DNA from: Bowmanella pacifica
GTDB lineage: Bacteria; Pseudomonadota; Gammaproteobacteria; Enterobacterales; Alteromonadaceae
Reading direction: 5' to 3'
NCBI RefSeq assembly: GCF_014645355.1
Contig: NZ_BMLS01000005.1
Span: forward strand, 62,001 to 126,000
Length of the DNA stretch: 64,000 nucleotides
Positions 1 to 11,676 of this stretch are shown here, piece by piece; positions within the stretch are counted from its first letter, which is position 1; each line of letters begins with the position of its first letter. The position numbers and the translations under genes are program-made. The notes beneath the pieces are model-generated. The model saw nothing but the letters and a program-made list of their open reading frames with translations. It had not been told where the DNA came from and did not search any database.

Positions 1-986
1 GGGTGGAGACCGTTAAACCTGTGGTGGGCGACGTGCCAGCGCAGTCTATTGCTGCCCGCGCTTTCGTGCAGCCTGGTATGCAGATTACCCATGTAGGTGG
101 ACGAGAAACCCTGGATTGGGAAGCAGTTAATCTTGAACTCGTGTCGCATATTGGTAAAGACGAAATGGCGCTCGATGCCATCTGGCCAGATTCCGGCCAA
201 AAGGTGAGTGTGCACTTTGATCTTCGACAGTGGCAATTTGACCCAGACAAAGATTCTGCACTTATCAGCCTGGGGCTGGTACCATACCGTCCGGCTATTA
301 CCACCGAAATTGCACAAGTGGCTGATGACTCACCGGCCAAGGCCGCGGGATTAAAGGTCGGCGACAAAATTGTCCAGATACAGGGAACTCCCGTGCAAAA
401 TTGGGAACAAATAGTGGACTTGATTGGTGCACATCCCAATCAAGTTTTGCCTTTTGCATTGGAGCGTGATGGTTATTTAACGCGCCTTGATGTCAAACTG
501 GGGCAGCGGGAAGGGCCAAATGGCCTGCAAGGCTACCTCGGTGTGGTTCCCAGCATGGACGAGTGGCCAGAGTCTTATCGCTTTACCCATCAGTACGGCC
601 CTGTTGGTGCGCTGGTGGAAGGTGCGGATAAAACATGGCGCTGGATGGTGCTAAGTGTGGAAATGATCGGCAAGTTGATCAGTGGGGATGTGTCGGTAAA
701 AAACCTCAGTGGCCCGATTTCTATTGCCCAGGGGGCAGGAGCCAGTGCAGGTTATGGCCTGGTGTATTTTTTGAGTTTTCTCGCCTTAATTAGCGTGAAT
801 CTTGGAATCATTAACCTTTTGCCGTTACCGGTACTTGATGGCGGACACCTACTCTATTATTTTATTGAGCTTTTAACGGGTCGGCCGGTACCGGAATCGG
901 TTCAGGAAATAGGGTTTCGCATCGGTGGCGCATTGTTGCTACTGCTGATGACGATAGCCATCGTCAATGATATAGCTCGCTTGTAG
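1..986 (+). CDS. rseP: RseP site-2 zinc metalloprotease, C-terminal part
   Basis: Inner-membrane intramembrane protease that cleaves the anti-sigma factor RseA in the sigma-E envelope stress cascade. The gene is cut by the window edge; codons run from base 3, so about 327 residues of a roughly 450-residue protein are present and the N-terminal HExxH zinc site lies outside. Visible are the PDZ region (SPAKAAGLKVGDKI, about residues 110-165) and the C-terminal membrane segments with the third zinc-ligand motif NLLPLPVLDGG, followed by a last hydrophobic helix. The gene sits directly upstream of bamA, the standard order in gammaproteobacteria. Confidence 0.95.
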   Translation, partial: VETVKPVVGDVPAQSIAARAFVQPGMQITHVGGRETLDWEAVNLELVSHIGKDEMALDAIWPDSGQKVSVHFDLRQWQFDPDKDSALISLGLVPYRPAITTEIAQVADDSPAKAAGLKVGDKIVQIQGTPVQNWEQIVDLIGAHPNQVLPFALERDGYLTRLDVKLGQREGPNGLQGYLGVVPSMDEWPESYRFTHQYGPVGALVEGADKTWRWMVLSVEMIGKLISGDVSVKNLSGPISIAQGAGASAGYGLVYFLSFLALISVNLGIINLLPLPVLDGGHLLYYFIELLTGRPVPESVQEIGFRIGGALLLLLMTIAIVNDIARL

Positions 987-1033
987 GCTGAAGGCGTATA
1001 GCGAAACCCAGAAGTTTGGAAGAATAATAGTAA

Positions 1034-3496
1034 ATGAAGTTAAAACCTCTAATTGCAGCCTTAATGCTGGCCACCGCATCACAAGCTTCCGCTAACAATG
1101 ACAGCGAGTTTATCGTTGAGGATATTAAGGTTGAAGGACTACAGCGGGTGGCGCTGGGTGCTGCGCTGACCTATTTGCCGGTGAAAGTGGGCGATCGCCT
1201 GAATAGCTTTCGTGTTTCTCAACTGATCCGTTCTCTTTACTCCTCCACGCACTTTGAAAGTATTAAAGTCCTGAGAGATGGTGGCACCTTAGTTGTTCAG
1301 GTGAAAGAGCGTCCAACCATCAGTAATATCACTTTTGAAGATAACAAAGATATTAAGGACGAACAGTTACAGCAAAGTTTGGATGACAGTAAGGTCAGGG
1401 TGGGAGAGCCGTTAGATAAGACGGTGCTGACCTCGATAGAAAACGGTCTGAAAGACTTTTATTACAGCATTGGTAAGTACAATGCCGAGGTAAATGCCAT
1501 TATCACGCCGCTGCCGCGTAACCGGGTTGATTTAAAATTAACCTTCGAAGAAGGTGATGCGGCCAAAATTCGTCAGATTAACGTAGTGGGTAACGAAGAG
1601 TTCTCTGACGGCGAATTGATGGATCAGATTGAACTGAAATTTGATACGCCGTGGTGGGATTTTTTGTCTGAGACCCGCTATCAGAAGCAAAAACTGACCG
1701 GCGATATGGAAACCCTGCGTAGTTACTACATGGACAGGGGCTATTTAAGATACAACCTGGACTCCACCCAGGTGTCCATGACGCCAGATAAATCGGGTAT
1801 TTACATCACCCTGAACGTCACCGAAGGTGAACAGTACAAGGTGTCTGACGTTGAACTGGTGGGCGATTTGCTGGGCCAGGAAGATTTCGTTAAACAGATT
1901 CTGCCGCTACGCAGCGGAGAAATGTATAACCTGGCCGAAGTCACTTATACCGAAGAGTTTATCAGTAAGTATCTGGGGCGTTTTGGATACGCCTTCCCAA
2001 CAGTCACCACTATTCCAGAGATCAACGACGAAGATAAAACCGTTAAGCTGACCTTGTCGGTTGACCCGGGCAAGCGCATTTATGTGCGCCGTGTCAACTT
2101 CGCGGGTAACGAAGTTACGTCCGATGAAGTGCTGCGACGTGAAGTTAGGCAAATGGAAGGGGCCTGGTTGTCTAATGTGGCCCTGGAGGCCTCCAAAGGA
2201 CATATGTCCCGTCTGACCTATGTGGAAGATGTGCAGTTTGACACCGTCAGGTTGCCTGGCGAAGAAGACAAAGTGGATGTTGACTTTAAAGTTAAAGAAC
2301 AGCCATCGGGTTCATTTAATGCCGGTATTGGTTACGGTGACCGCACCAAGCTGAGTCTGCAAGCCGGTATTCAGCAGGACAACTTCCTGGGTACAGGTAA
2401 ACGCCTGGCGCTTAATCTGAATACGGTTTCCTATCAGCGTAGCGCCACTATTTCCTACACTGACCCCTATTTCACTATTGATGGTATCAGTCTGGGTGGC
2501 ACCATTTTTTACTCGGACTTTGATGCCGGTAGTGCCAACCTAGTGCAGTACAAGAATAAATCCTGGGGTGTGGGGGCTAACTTTGGTTACCCGGTTAACG
2601 AATACAATAGATTGAATTTCGGTTTTACTTACCGGTATAACGAAATTTCTCAGCTACAAACTTACGATCAGATTCGTAATTTCTACGACCTGTTCGCCGA
2701 TCCCGATAACCCGGATGCCGGTATTGAGTTTAACAGCTATGAATTCAGCGCCGGCTGGAGTCGTACTACGCTAAACCGGGGTATTTTCCCTACGGCAGGT
2801 TCATCACAGCGAGCAACGGCTAAGGTCACCGCACCTTTCTCTGATGTGGACTACTTTAAGCTCAGTTTTGATACCCGTTTCTATTTCCCGCTGTCGCGCG
2901 ATCAGCGTTGGTCAGTGCTGGCAAGATTGGAACTGGGCTATGGGAATGGTTATGGCGATATAGATGGCAACGATCAAATACTGCCATTCTGGGATAACTT
3001 CCGCGCTGGTGGTAGTGACTCCTTGCGCGGTTTCGAGAGCAATACCGTCGGTCCTCGCGCTATTTACCGCCGGCCGAATACCATCACTGCACCGGATGGC
3101 ACCCTGATTCCATTAGGGCCTGATCAGGATAGCATTGTTGTGTCTGAGCGTTCCATCGGCGGTAATGCCTTGGCGCTGGCGGGTCTAGAATTAATTGTGC
3201 CCACGCCTTTTGTTGATGAAGAGTTTAACAACTCGGTACGTACCAGCCTGTTTGTTGATGCCGGTAATGTGTGGGACACTGAGTTCAGAATGTCTGATTA
3301 TAATGGCTTGCGTGATAGTCAACGTGCCAAAATTTCAGATTTCGAAGATCCAGGTCGCTTCAGGGCCTCTGCTGGTGTATCGGTGCAGTGGTTGTCGCCT
3401 ATGGGTCCGATGATCTTTAGTTTCTCTCGGATCCTGAAGGAAGAAGATGGGGATGAAAGCCGCTTCTTCTCGTTCAATATAGGCCAAACATTCTAA
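1034..3496 (+). CDS. bamA: Outer membrane protein assembly factor BamA
   Basis: Central Omp85 subunit of the BAM complex, which inserts beta-barrel proteins into the outer membrane. The 820 residues start with a Sec signal peptide ([20 protein letters not shown]). About 400 residues follow that fit five POTRA repeats, then a 16-stranded barrel with the RGFES-type lid-loop motif (SLRGFESN) and a C-terminal beta signal ending in aromatic Phe (NIGQTF). Length matches the family. It is 47 bases after rseP and is followed by skp, the usual chaperone partner, so co-transcription is likely. Confidence 0.98.
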   Translation: MKLKPLIAALMLATASQASANNDSEFIVEDIKVEGLQRVALGAALTYLPVKVGDRLNSFRVSQLIRSLYSSTHFESIKVLRDGGTLVVQVKERPTISNITFEDNKDIKDEQLQQSLDDSKVRVGEPLDKTVLTSIENGLKDFYYSIGKYNAEVNAIITPLPRNRVDLKLTFEEGDAAKIRQINVVGNEEFSDGELMDQIELKFDTPWWDFLSETRYQKQKLTGDMETLRSYYMDRGYLRYNLDSTQVSMTPDKSGIYITLNVTEGEQYKVSDVELVGDLLGQEDFVKQILPLRSGEMYNLAEVTYTEEFISKYLGRFGYAFPTVTTIPEINDEDKTVKLTLSVDPGKRIYVRRVNFAGNEVTSDEVLRREVRQMEGAWLSNVALEASKGHMSRLTYVEDVQFDTVRLPGEEDKVDVDFKVKEQPSGSFNAGIGYGDRTKLSLQAGIQQDNFLGTGKRLALNLNTVSYQRSATISYTDPYFTIDGISLGGTIFYSDFDAGSANLVQYKNKSWGVGANFGYPVNEYNRLNFGFTYRYNEISQLQTYDQIRNFYDLFADPDNPDAGIEFNSYEFSAGWSRTTLNRGIFPTAGSSQRATAKVTAPFSDVDYFKLSFDTRFYFPLSRDQRWSVLARLELGYGNGYGDIDGNDQILPFWDNFRAGGSDSLRGFESNTVGPRAIYRRPNTITAPDGTLIPLGPDQDSIVVSERSIGGNALALAGLELIVPTPFVDEEFNNSVRTSLFVDAGNVWDTEFRMSDYNGLRDSQRAKISDFEDPGRFRASAGVSVQWLSPMGPMIFSFSRILKEEDGDESRFFSFNIGQTF

Positions 3497-3501
3497 TAAC
3501 A

Positions 3502-3516
3502 GCGTCCTAAGGACGC
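3502..3516. repeat. Short perfect hairpin between bamA and skp
   Basis: GCGTCC (3502-3507) and GGACGC (3511-3516) form a 6-bp inverted repeat with a TAA loop, five bases after the bamA stop. No T-run follows, so it is not an intrinsic terminator. It could be a 3'-end stabilising or processing hairpin in the bamA-skp transcript. Confidence 0.5.
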
Positions 3517-3545
3517 AGAAATGACGATTTAAAGGAGAACTTATT

Positions 3546-4064
3546 TTGAAAACCCTTAACAAAAGCGTACTGACTGCTGCAATTTTGGCAACTTCCATGA
3601 TGAGTGCTGCTGCCATGGCGGCTCAGAAAGTGGGGTTTGTCAATGTTCAGGGTGTGTTCCAGTCTCTGCCTCAGGCTGCGCAAATCCAAGAATCTATTCG
3701 TACTGAATTTAAAGATCAGTTCGAAGAAGTGGCGCGTCTGGAAAAAGACATCAAATATTATCTGGAAAAGCAGCAACGCGATGCTGCGACCATGAGTGAT
3801 AAGGAAAAGAAAGAGCTGGAGTCCAAGCTGATTAGCTTGCGTGATGACTACCAGGCTAAAGTGCAACCCTTGCAGCAGAATGCGCAGCGTCGCCAGATGG
3901 AAGAGCGCAATAAGATCCTGGGTTTGATCAAGCAGTCTATCGACAGCATTGCAGCCAAAGAAAAGTACGATCTTGTGCTTAATGCTGAAGCCGTGCTCTA
4001 TACTGCAGATGATAAGAACGACCTGTCTCAACAGGTTATCGATCAGGTCAGCAAGATTAAGTAA
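3546..4064 (+). CDS. skp: Periplasmic chaperone Skp/OmpH
   Basis: Trimeric periplasmic holdase that carries unfolded outer membrane proteins to BamA. It is 172 residues long, with a signal peptide ending near AAAMA-A, a short beta segment ([13 protein letters not shown]) and long Lys/Glu/Gln-rich helices (about residues 45-135) that make the tentacle coiled coils. The start is TTG at 3546, eight bases after a good AGGAG; the later ATGs (residues 18 and 19) would destroy the signal peptide. It lies between bamA and lpxD, as in E. coli. Confidence 0.95.
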   Translation: MKTLNKSVLTAAILATSMMSAAAMAAQKVGFVNVQGVFQSLPQAAQIQESIRTEFKDQFEEVARLEKDIKYYLEKQQRDAATMSDKEKKELESKLISLRDDYQAKVQPLQQNAQRRQMEERNKILGLIKQSIDSIAAKEKYDLVLNAEAVLYTADDKNDLSQQVIDQVSKIK

Positions 4065-4075
4065 CGGGCCATTGC

Positions 4076-5101
4076 ATGAAGCCAGTCAGCTTGCGCGAGC
4101 TCGCGCAGCATTTAGGCGCCAAGCTGGTCGGGGATGGGGAACTGATGATTCAATCGGTATCTACCCTGTCTCGGGCCGGCAAAGGTCAGATTTCCTTTTT
4201 ATCCAACAGCAAGTATCGTAGCCAACTTGCTGACACGTCAGCTTCGGCCGTTATTCTGACTGAAGACGATTTGCCCCATTGTCCCTGTGCTGCTCTGGTG
4301 TTGGACAATCCTTACGTTGGTTTTGCTTTGGTAGCCCAACTGATGGATAGCACACCAGCTGCGGCGGATAGTATTTCAGCCAAGGCCGTTATCGCTGAGG
4401 ATGTCGTACTTGGCGAAGGCGTCGTGGTGGGAGCCAATGCGGTAATTGAAGCCGGCGTGATATTGGGTGACCAGGTACAGATTGGGGCGGGATGTGTGAT
4501 TGGGCGTAATAGCCGGATCGGAGCGCGTACCAAACTCTGGGCGAATGTCACCCTTTATCATGATGTTGAGATTGGTGAAGATTGTCTATTGCAGTCCGGT
4601 GCTGTCATCGGTGCAGATGGGTTTGGTTATGCCAATGACCGTGGGCGCTGGGTTAAGATACCTCAGCTGGGCCGGGTCATTATTGGCAACCGGGTGGAAA
4701 TTGGTGCCAGTACGACAGTAGATCGGGGCGCACTGGATGACACTATCCTGCATGATGGCGTGATTATCGATAATCAATGTCAGGTAGCCCATAATGTGGT
4801 GATTGGTGAGAATACCGCGATGGCAGGCTGCAGTGTGATCGGCGGCAGCACCCGCATCGGACGCAATTGCACTATTGGTGGATTGAGTGCGATTACCGGA
4901 CATGTGGAGATTGGTGACAATGTGCACTTTACTGGTATGAGCATGGTTACCAAAGGTGTTACCGAGCCTGGATTGTATTCATCCGGTTTACCGTCGCAAG
5001 GTAGCAAAGAATGGCGCAAGGCGGTCGCAAACGTGCGTAACCTGGACAAACTTGGTCAACGTGTCAAAGTTTTAGAAAAGAAGTGTTCTGAGCGGGACTG
5101 A
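4076..5101 (+). CDS. lpxD: UDP-3-O-(3-hydroxyacyl)glucosamine N-acyltransferase LpxD
   Basis: Third step of lipid A synthesis: transfers a 3-hydroxyacyl chain from ACP to the 2-amino group of UDP-3-O-acyl-glucosamine. The 341 residues have an N-terminal uridine-binding domain (about 1-100), then many hexapeptide repeats of the left-handed beta helix (IGDNV, IGRNC and similar), and the conserved catalytic His region [10 protein letters not shown]. The C-terminal helix is present ([14 protein letters not shown]). Start ATG is 11 bases after skp, with no strong Shine-Dalgarno, which suggests coupling. Confidence 0.97.
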   Translation: MKPVSLRELAQHLGAKLVGDGELMIQSVSTLSRAGKGQISFLSNSKYRSQLADTSASAVILTEDDLPHCPCAALVLDNPYVGFALVAQLMDSTPAAADSISAKAVIAEDVVLGEGVVVGANAVIEAGVILGDQVQIGAGCVIGRNSRIGARTKLWANVTLYHDVEIGEDCLLQSGAVIGADGFGYANDRGRWVKIPQLGRVIIGNRVEIGASTTVDRGALDDTILHDGVIIDNQCQVAHNVVIGENTAMAGCSVIGGSTRIGRNCTIGGLSAITGHVEIGDNVHFTGMSMVTKGVTEPGLYSSGLPSQGSKEWRKAVANVRNLDKLGQRVKVLEKKCSERD

Positions 5102-5123
5102 CCCGCACATTGGAGACAAACAG

Positions 5124-5570
5124 TTGGCTAACGAACTGAATTTGATTGATATCGAAGAAATTATGGAGCTGTTGCCCCACCGCTATCCGTTTTTACTGAT
5201 TGACCGGGTGACAGACTATACCTTGGGTGAGTCTATTCGTGCTTATAAGAATATCACCTTTAACGAGCCTTGCTTCACCGGCCATTTTCCCGGTAAGCCG
5301 ATTTTTCCAGGGGTATTGATTCTGGAAGCCATGGCGCAGGCCGCTGGCGTTTTGGGCTTTAAAACGGTAGGAAATTCAGACGAGCTGTATTTATACGCTG
5401 GTATTGATAATGCGCGTTTCAAGCGCCCTGTGGTGCCAGGAGACAGACTGGATTTTGACGTGAAGCTAGTTAAGGAAAAGCGCGGCATTTGGAAATTTGC
5501 CGGGGTGGCCAGTGTGGATGGTGTGGAGGCCTGTAGTGCCGAGTTCATGTGTGCAATGAGGAAGATGTAA
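5124..5570 (+). CDS. fabZ: 3-hydroxyacyl-ACP dehydratase FabZ
   Basis: Hot-dog fold enzyme that dehydrates 3-hydroxyacyl-ACP in type II fatty acid synthesis and competes with LpxA for substrate. The 148 residues contain the catalytic His19 in [11 protein letters not shown] and catalytic Glu68 in [12 protein letters not shown]. The TTG start at 5124 is preceded by GGAG eight bases upstream. It sits inside the lpxD-fabZ-lpxA-lpxB cluster; only three bases separate it from lpxA. Confidence 0.97.
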   Translation: MANELNLIDIEEIMELLPHRYPFLLIDRVTDYTLGESIRAYKNITFNEPCFTGHFPGKPIFPGVLILEAMAQAAGVLGFKTVGNSDELYLYAGIDNARFKRPVVPGDRLDFDVKLVKEKRGIWKFAGVASVDGVEACSAEFMCAMRKM

Positions 5571-5573
5571 CCG

Positions 5574-6344
5574 GTGATTCACCAGACAGCCATTGTTCAT
5601 CCAAGTGCCAAACTGGGCAAAAACGTCCAGATTGGTCCTTACAGCGTAATCCATGCAGATGTGGAGATCGGAGACGATACTCGCATTGAGTCTCATGTGT
5701 TAATTAAAGGCCCGACCAAGATTGGCAAAGGCAACCATTTTTATCAGTTCAGCTCCATTGGCGAAGATTGCCAGGACAAAAAGTACGCTGGTGAAAATAC
5801 CCGTCTTGAAATTGGTGACAACAACGTCTTTCGTGAGTGTGTTACTGTACACCGAGGCACGATTCAAGATCAGGGGCTGACGCGTATTGGCTCGAATAAC
5901 CTGTTTATGAACTACGTACATGTGGCCCATGATTGCATGATTGGTGACAACAACATCTTTGCCAATAATGCCAGCACAGCAGGTCATGTACATGTGGGAG
6001 ACTGGGTCATTCTTGGCGGTATGTCCGGTGTGCATCAGTTTTGCCATATAGGTTCGCACAGTTTTGTCGGGGCCGGTTCCATTATGGTTAAAGATCTCCC
6101 GCCTTATGTCATGGTGGGAGGCGTTAATGTCACGCCTCATGGTATTAACTCGGAAGGGTTACGCCGCCGCGGTTACTCCAAAGAAGCTATCCTGCAAATA
6201 CGTCGTGCATACAAGGTGTTGTATCGCAACGGCAACACGGTCGAACAGGCGCTCATTGAGCTAAATGAAATGGCAAAGACAACCCCTGAGGTGCAGATGC
6301 TGGCAGATTTTGTCGCTAACTCACCCAGAGGTATTGTCCGTTAA
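5574..6344 (+). CDS. lpxA: UDP-GlcNAc O-acyltransferase LpxA
   Basis: First step of lipid A synthesis: moves 3-hydroxyacyl from ACP to the 3-OH of UDP-GlcNAc. The protein is a 256-residue left-handed beta-helix with hexapeptide repeats, catalytic His119 in HVAHD, and the C-terminal helical domain ([18 protein letters not shown]). It starts with GTG at 5574 just after the fabZ stop, with GAGGAAG in the end of fabZ as ribosome binding site, so translation is probably coupled. Confidence 0.97.
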   Translation: MIHQTAIVHPSAKLGKNVQIGPYSVIHADVEIGDDTRIESHVLIKGPTKIGKGNHFYQFSSIGEDCQDKKYAGENTRLEIGDNNVFRECVTVHRGTIQDQGLTRIGSNNLFMNYVHVAHDCMIGDNNIFANNASTAGHVHVGDWVILGGMSGVHQFCHIGSHSFVGAGSIMVKDLPPYVMVGGVNVTPHGINSEGLRRRGYSKEAILQIRRAYKVLYRNGNTVEQALIELNEMAKTTPEVQMLADFVANSPRGIVR

Positions 6345-6360
6345 TTCTCGACAGTAGTTT

Positions 6361-7512
6361 ATGTCATCCTCTCCATTGCGTGTGGGCATAGTCGCCGGAG
6401 AAGCCTCCGGCGATATTCTTGGTGCAGGTCTTATCAAAGCGCTCAAAGCGCGTTATCCGAATATAGTGTTTGAAGGTATTGCCGGTCCGCGCATGCAAGC
6501 GCAGGGCTGTCAGTCGCTGTTCGACATGGAAGAATTGTCGGTCATGGGCCTGGTCGAGGTGTTATCCCGCATCCGCCGTTTATTGCATATTCGCAAGTCT
6601 GTCGCTGAACACTTTATTGCTAACCCGCCCGATTTATTTGTCGGCATTGATGCGCCGGACTTCAATCTTGGTCTGGAGAAACGCCTGAAAACCGCCGGTA
6701 TTAAAACCGTGCAATACGTCAGCCCAACTATCTGGGCCTGGCGTGAAAAGCGGGTGTTTAAAGTCGCGGAAGCGACCAATATGGTGCTTAGCCTGTTGCC
6801 CTTTGAGAAGGCCTTCTATGACAAGCATCAGGTGCCATGCACTTTTGTTGGCCATACACTGGCCGATACTATTCCTGTGGAGCCCGATACGGCGGGGGCA
6901 CGCGCACGTCTCGGACTGGCAGCGGATGATAAGGTACTGGCGTTGTTACCCGGCAGCCGGGGCGGTGAGGTAAAGCTATTGCTAGCACCTTTTGTGGATA
7001 CCGCGGCCAGGTTGCAGCAAGTGCTTCCCGAGTTGAAAGTGTTATTGCCTGCCGCGAATGCCAGACGACGTCAGCAAATTGAAACTTATCTGGCTGGCAC
7101 TGACAGTCGGGTTAATATTCAGATCGTGGATGGTCAGTCCCGCGATGTGATGAGCGCAGCTAATGCCATTTTACTGGCTTCAGGTACGGCCACCCTTGAA
7201 GCAATGCTATGCAAAAAGCCGATGTTGGTGGCGTACCGATTTAATTGGCTGACTTATCAGATTGCCAAGCGCATGGTCAAAGCGCGCTTTTTCTCGTTGC
7301 CAAACCTGTTAGCTGGAGAAGCCTTAGTACCTGAATTGTTGCAGGATGAGGTTGAACCCGACAGGATGGCTGATATTCTGCTGCCTTTACTGAAACAGGG
7401 CGCACCTGATTTGCAGGCTAGGTTCTCGGCATTGCACCAGCAGCTCAGGCTGAATGCCGACGAGCGCGCTGCCGATGCCATCATGAGTTTAATAGAAACT
7501 AATGGAAAATAG
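6361..7512 (+). CDS. lpxB: Lipid A disaccharide synthase LpxB
   Basis: GT19 glycosyltransferase that condenses UDP-2,3-diacylglucosamine with lipid X to form the lipid A disaccharide at the inner membrane. The 383 residues show the N-terminal motif AGEASGD (about residues 12-18), the VSPTIWAWR segment, the LPGSRGGEV nucleotide-binding region and LASGTATLE. The stop overlaps the rnhB start by 11 bases, a sign of operon organisation. Confidence 0.97.
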   Translation: MSSSPLRVGIVAGEASGDILGAGLIKALKARYPNIVFEGIAGPRMQAQGCQSLFDMEELSVMGLVEVLSRIRRLLHIRKSVAEHFIANPPDLFVGIDAPDFNLGLEKRLKTAGIKTVQYVSPTIWAWREKRVFKVAEATNMVLSLLPFEKAFYDKHQVPCTFVGHTLADTIPVEPDTAGARARLGLAADDKVLALLPGSRGGEVKLLLAPFVDTAARLQQVLPELKVLLPAANARRRQQIETYLAGTDSRVNIQIVDGQSRDVMSAANAILLASGTATLEAMLCKKPMLVAYRFNWLTYQIAKRMVKARFFSLPNLLAGEALVPELLQDEVEPDRMADILLPLLKQGAPDLQARFSALHQQLRLNADERAADAIMSLIETNGK

Positions 7513-8095
7513 ACTAGTAGCCGGGGTCGATGAAGTCGGCCGGGGCCCTTTGGTTGGTGATGTGGTTACCGCCGCCGTCATCTTAGATCCTGCCAGACCT
7601 ATTGCAGGCCTTGCCGATTCCAAAGCCATTTCTGAGAAAAAGCGTTTGCTGCTGGTGGATGAGATTCGCGAAAAGGCGCTTTGCTGGTGCATTGGCAGAG
7701 CCAGTCCGGCAGAAATCGATAGATTAAATATCTTACATGCCACAATGTTGGCCATGACACGTGCGGTAGAAGGACTCACTATCCAACCTCAGCATGTTAT
7801 GGTGGATGGTAACCGTACACCCCAATGGCACTATTCCAGTGAAGCCGTAGTGAAGGGGGATGGTTTGATTGCTGCTATCTCCGCAGCGTCTATTTTAGCC
7901 AAAGTCACCCGCGACGGTGAAATGCAACTGCTGGATCAAGCCTATCCGGCCTATGGCTTTGCCAAACATAAGGGATACCCAACCGCTGCGCATTTGGAAA
8001 AGTTGGCGGAACTTGGTCCAACCCCACAACACCGCATGAGTTTTAAGCCGGTCCAGCGCGCACTTCAAAGCCACCAAGGAGTGTTCAATGGCTGA
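7502..8095 (+). CDS. rnhB: Ribonuclease HII
   Basis: Cleaves the RNA strand of RNA-DNA hybrids and starts removal of misincorporated ribonucleotides. The 197 residues include the DEVGRGPL active-site motif near the N-terminus (first catalytic Asp-Glu), the ADSK motif and the C-terminal HRMSFKPV. The ATG at 7502 lies inside lpxB and the stop overlaps dnaE by 8 bases, so lpxB-rnhB-dnaE are translationally linked. Confidence 0.96.
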   Translation: MENRLVAGVDEVGRGPLVGDVVTAAVILDPARPIAGLADSKAISEKKRLLLVDEIREKALCWCIGRASPAEIDRLNILHATMLAMTRAVEGLTIQPQHVMVDGNRTPQWHYSSEAVVKGDGLIAAISAASILAKVTRDGEMQLLDQAYPAYGFAKHKGYPTAAHLEKLAELGPTPQHRMSFKPVQRALQSHQGVFNG

Positions 8096-11000
8096 GCCAC
8101 AATTTGTTCATCTGCGGGTACATAGTGACTTTTCAATGCGTGATGGCCTCAACAAGGTCAAGCCCATATTAGCTAAAGTCAAGGCACTGCAGATGCCGGC
8201 AGTGGCCATCACGGACCAGATGAACTTCTGCGGGCTGGTGCGTTTCTACAGTGATGCTCACGCCCAGGGCATCAAACCTATCATCGGTGCTGACGTTTGG
8301 GTGCAAAGCGAAGAGCTCGAAGAGCAGATGTTCCGTTTGACCTTACTGGCCAGCAACAATGAGGGATACAAAAATATCACCTTGTTGATATCTCGTGCCT
8401 ATCAACGAGGGTTTCATCCCGACAGACCTGTTATTGATAAAGACTGGCTGGTTGAGCATCGCGAGGGGGTGTTGATTCTTTCCGGAGGCCGAGAAGGCGA
8501 TCTGGGGATTGCGCTTGGCAAAGGCAATCAGGAAATGATCAAAACCATGCTGGCGTTTTATCAGCAACATTTTGCCGATGCTTATTATCTGGAATTGATA
8601 CGCACAGGTCGTGCCGGTGAGGAAGATTATTTACATCGTGCCGTAGAGATTGCCCAGGCACATGGTCTACCGGTTGTGGCCACCAACGAAGTGTGTTTTA
8701 TAGAGCCAGAGGCTTTTGAAGCCCACGAGGTCAGGGTCTGTATCCACGATGGATTCACCTTGGAAGATAGGCGCCGCCCTAAACGTTATAGCGAGCAACA
8801 GTATTTACGTAGCGCCGAGGAAATGTGTGAGCTGTTTGCCGATATTCCCGAAGCGCTGGAAAATACCGTAGAGATTGCCAAACGTTGTAATGTCACCATG
8901 CGCTTAGGTGAATACTTCCTACCTAACTTCCCGACCGGGGAGTTAAGTATCGAAAACTTTTTGGTGAAAAAGTCCGAGGAAGGTCTGGAAGAGCGCTTGG
9001 CGTTTTTATTTCCCGATCCACAGCTAAGGGCTGAGAAGCGTCCCGAATATGACGAGCGTCTAGCTATCGAGCTACAGGTGATTAACCAGATGGGATTTCC
9101 TGGTTACTTCCTGATCGTTATGGAGTTTATCCAGTGGAGTAAGGACAACGGTATTCCCGTTGGACCTGGCCGAGGCTCTGGAGCCGGTTCACTGGTGGCC
9201 TATGCGCTGAAGATTACTGATTTGGATCCCCTCGAATTTGACCTGCTTTTCGAACGTTTCCTCAACCCGGAACGGGTGTCGATGCCTGACTTCGATGTGG
9301 ATTTCTGTATGGACAGGCGGGACGAAGTGATTGATCACGTGGCCGAATTGTACGGCCGCGATGCGGTATCCCAGATCATTACCTTCGGTACCATGGCCGC
9401 TAAAGCGGTGGTGAGGGATGTGGGCCGGGTGCTTGGACATTCCTATGGCTTTGTTGATAGGTTGTCAAAGTTAATCCCGCCCGATCCGGGCATGACCTTG
9501 GCTAAAGCCTTTGAAGTGGAGCCGCGCTTACCTGAGTTGTATGACCAGGACGAAGAAGTACGGGATCTCATTGATATGGCGCGCACGTTGGAAGGGGTGA
9601 CACGTAACGCCGGTAAGCACGCCGGTGGAGTGGTTATTGCCCCCACCAAGATTACTGATTTTGCGGCCCTTTATTGTGACGATGAAGGTAAAAACCCGGT
9701 TACCCAGTTTGACAAAAACGATGTGGAGACCGCGGGCCTGGTCAAGTTTGACTTCCTTGGGCTGCGCACCCTGACCATTATCCAGTGGGCACTGGATATG
9801 GTGAAGCAGACCAAAGGCCTGGATATCGATATTACCGCCATTCCGCTGGATGACCCTGCTAGCTATAAAATGTTGCAGAATGCTGAGACCACAGCGGTTT
9901 TCCAGCTCGAATCCCGTGGGATGAAGGACCTGATTAAGCGTCTTCGACCCGATACCTTCGAGGATATTATCGCTCTGGTGGCTCTGTTTCGGCCTGGTCC
10001 TCTGCAGTCCGGGATGGTAGATAACTTTATTGACCGTAAGCATGGTCGAGAGGAGATTTCTTATCCGGACGCTGAATATCAGCATGAATGCCTGCAGGAG
10101 ATTTTAGAGCCAACCTACGGCATTATTCTGTACCAAGAACAGGTGATGCAGATTGCCCAGGTGATGGCCGGGTACAGCCTGGGTGGCGCGGACTTACTGC
10201 GCCGAGCTATGGGTAAGAAGAAACCCGAAGAGATGGCCAAGCAGCGCTCCACCTTTGAAGACGGCTCAAAAGATAACGGCATCGACGGTGAGCTGTCGAT
10301 GAAGATTTTCGACCTGGTGGAGAAATTCGCCGGGTATGGCTTCAATAAGTCGCACTCTGCCGCGTATGCATTGGTGTCTTATCAAACACTGTGGATGAAG
10401 CGCCACCATCCGGCTGAGTTTATGGCGGCAGTGATGTCTGCCGATATGGACAACACTGACAAGATTGTGACCCTGGTGGATGAATGCCAGCGTATGGAAT
10501 TGACGGTGTTACCACCCGATGTGAATACCGGCAGATACAAGTTCACCGTCAACCCTGAAAACCAGATTGTGTATGGTATTGGTGCGGTCAAAGGGGTAGG
10601 GGAAGGTCCTATCGAGGCGATCATTGAAGCGCGTGAAGCCAAGGGGCCTTTTAGTGATCTGTTTGATTTTTGTGCCCGGGTTGATTTGAAACGGGTGAAC
10701 AAACGGGTACTGGAAAAACTGGTTTTGTCTGGTGCCATGGATAATCTGGGCCCCCATCGTGCGTCATTAATGGCCACGTTGGCGGAGGCGATTGCCGCGG
10801 CTGACCAGCACGCGAAGGCCGAGTCTTTTGGTCAAAGTGATATGTTTGGCCTGCTGACCACCGAGCCTGAAGCCGTTAAACAGGCCTTTGCTGATGTGCC
10901 CAAATGGGCGGAGAAAGTCTGGCTGGAAGGCGAGCGGGAAACCCTGGGTTTGTATTTGACGGGACACCCCATCAACCAGTACCAAAAAGAAATCAAATAC

Positions 11001-11555
11001 TATACGAAAACCCGCTTAGTGGATGTGAAGCCGACACCTCGTGATGGCAGCGTGACCGCAGTGGGGTTAGTCATTGATATGCGGGTCATGGTGAACAAAA
11101 AAGGGCGTCGTTGGGCTATTGTTACCTTGGATGACAAGAGTGCCAGATTGGATGTGCGTTTTTTCCCAGATATGTTTGAACAATTTGAAACTGTGTTGGA
11201 GAAGGACCGTATCCTGCTTATCAGCGGACAGGTCAGCTTTGATGAATATTCCGGGGGCAATACAATGACTGCCCGCGATGTTTTGGATATCGTCCAGGCG
11301 AGAGAAAAGAACGCCAGGGCTATCGTCCTGCAGGTGGAACAGCAGTGGTGCCAAGCCGACAATGTAGGACGCTTGAAAGCATTGCTTAGCCAATATCAGG
11401 GCGGCGCCTGTCCGATCCAGTTGTGCTATACCCATCCTCATGCCAGTGCCACGCTCACGGTGGGCGCGCAGTGGTATGTGGTGCCGCAGGACGAATTATT
11501 GCACGAGTTGCAGATTGTACTGGGCGAAGAACAGGTGAGTTTGGCCTTTCACTGA
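8088..11555 (+). CDS. dnaE: DNA polymerase III alpha subunit
   Basis: Replicative C-family polymerase. The 1155 residues (E. coli protein 1160) have an N-terminal PHP domain ([16 protein letters not shown]), the palm with catalytic aspartates in [10 protein letters not shown] (about residues 399-408), the thumb/fingers region with [10 protein letters not shown], a helix-hairpin-helix region (about 830-900) and an OB-fold near 990-1075. The start ATG is inside the end of rnhB and has AAGGAGTG upstream. Confidence 0.98.
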   Translation: MAEPQFVHLRVHSDFSMRDGLNKVKPILAKVKALQMPAVAITDQMNFCGLVRFYSDAHAQGIKPIIGADVWVQSEELEEQMFRLTLLASNNEGYKNITLLISRAYQRGFHPDRPVIDKDWLVEHREGVLILSGGREGDLGIALGKGNQEMIKTMLAFYQQHFADAYYLELIRTGRAGEEDYLHRAVEIAQAHGLPVVATNEVCFIEPEAFEAHEVRVCIHDGFTLEDRRRPKRYSEQQYLRSAEEMCELFADIPEALENTVEIAKRCNVTMRLGEYFLPNFPTGELSIENFLVKKSEEGLEERLAFLFPDPQLRAEKRPEYDERLAIELQVINQMGFPGYFLIVMEFIQWSKDNGIPVGPGRGSGAGSLVAYALKITDLDPLEFDLLFERFLNPERVSMPDFDVDFCMDRRDEVIDHVAELYGRDAVSQIITFGTMAAKAVVRDVGRVLGHSYGFVDRLSKLIPPDPGMTLAKAFEVEPRLPELYDQDEEVRDLIDMARTLEGVTRNAGKHAGGVVIAPTKITDFAALYCDDEGKNPVTQFDKNDVETAGLVKFDFLGLRTLTIIQWALDMVKQTKGLDIDITAIPLDDPASYKMLQNAETTAVFQLESRGMKDLIKRLRPDTFEDIIALVALFRPGPLQSGMVDNFIDRKHGREEISYPDAEYQHECLQEILEPTYGIILYQEQVMQIAQVMAGYSLGGADLLRRAMGKKKPEEMAKQRSTFEDGSKDNGIDGELSMKIFDLVEKFAGYGFNKSHSAAYALVSYQTLWMKRHHPAEFMAAVMSADMDNTDKIVTLVDECQRMELTVLPPDVNTGRYKFTVNPENQIVYGIGAVKGVGEGPIEAIIEAREAKGPFSDLFDFCARVDLKRVNKRVLEKLVLSGAMDNLGPHRASLMATLAEAIAAADQHAKAESFGQSDMFGLLTTEPEAVKQAFADVPKWAEKVWLEGERETLGLYLTGHPINQYQKEIKYYTKTRLVDVKPTPRDGSVTAVGLVIDMRVMVNKKGRRWAIVTLDDKSARLDVRFFPDMFEQFETVLEKDRILLISGQVSFDEYSGGNTMTARDVLDIVQAREKNARAIVLQVEQQWCQADNVGRLKALLSQYQGGACPIQLCYTHPHASATLTVGAQWYVVPQDELLHELQIVLGEEQVSLAFH

Positions 11556-11590
11556 TAAACATAGCAGTTGAAAACAGACAAAAAATACCC

Positions 11591-11617
11591 ATGAAGCTGG
11601 TCAAGGGCCGGTTTCAT
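11591..11617 (+). repeat. Hairpin in the dnaE-accA gap
   Basis: The arms ATGAAGCTGG and CCGGTTTCAT (loop of 7) pair over 10 positions if two G-U pairs are allowed, so the match is better in RNA than in DNA. No T-run follows. It lies 36 bases after dnaE and 60 before accA and may be a processing or leader element. Confidence 0.4.
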
Positions 11618-11676
11618 CCATAGAATTTAGGGGTGTCCGGGATTGCCGGCAGCCAAATAACCAAAAAGGTAGTGGG

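Noticed and set aside
3507-4031. 174-codon antisense ORF over skp
   Set aside because: Shadow of a biased Lys/Glu/Gln-rich gene; no start context or recognisable domain.
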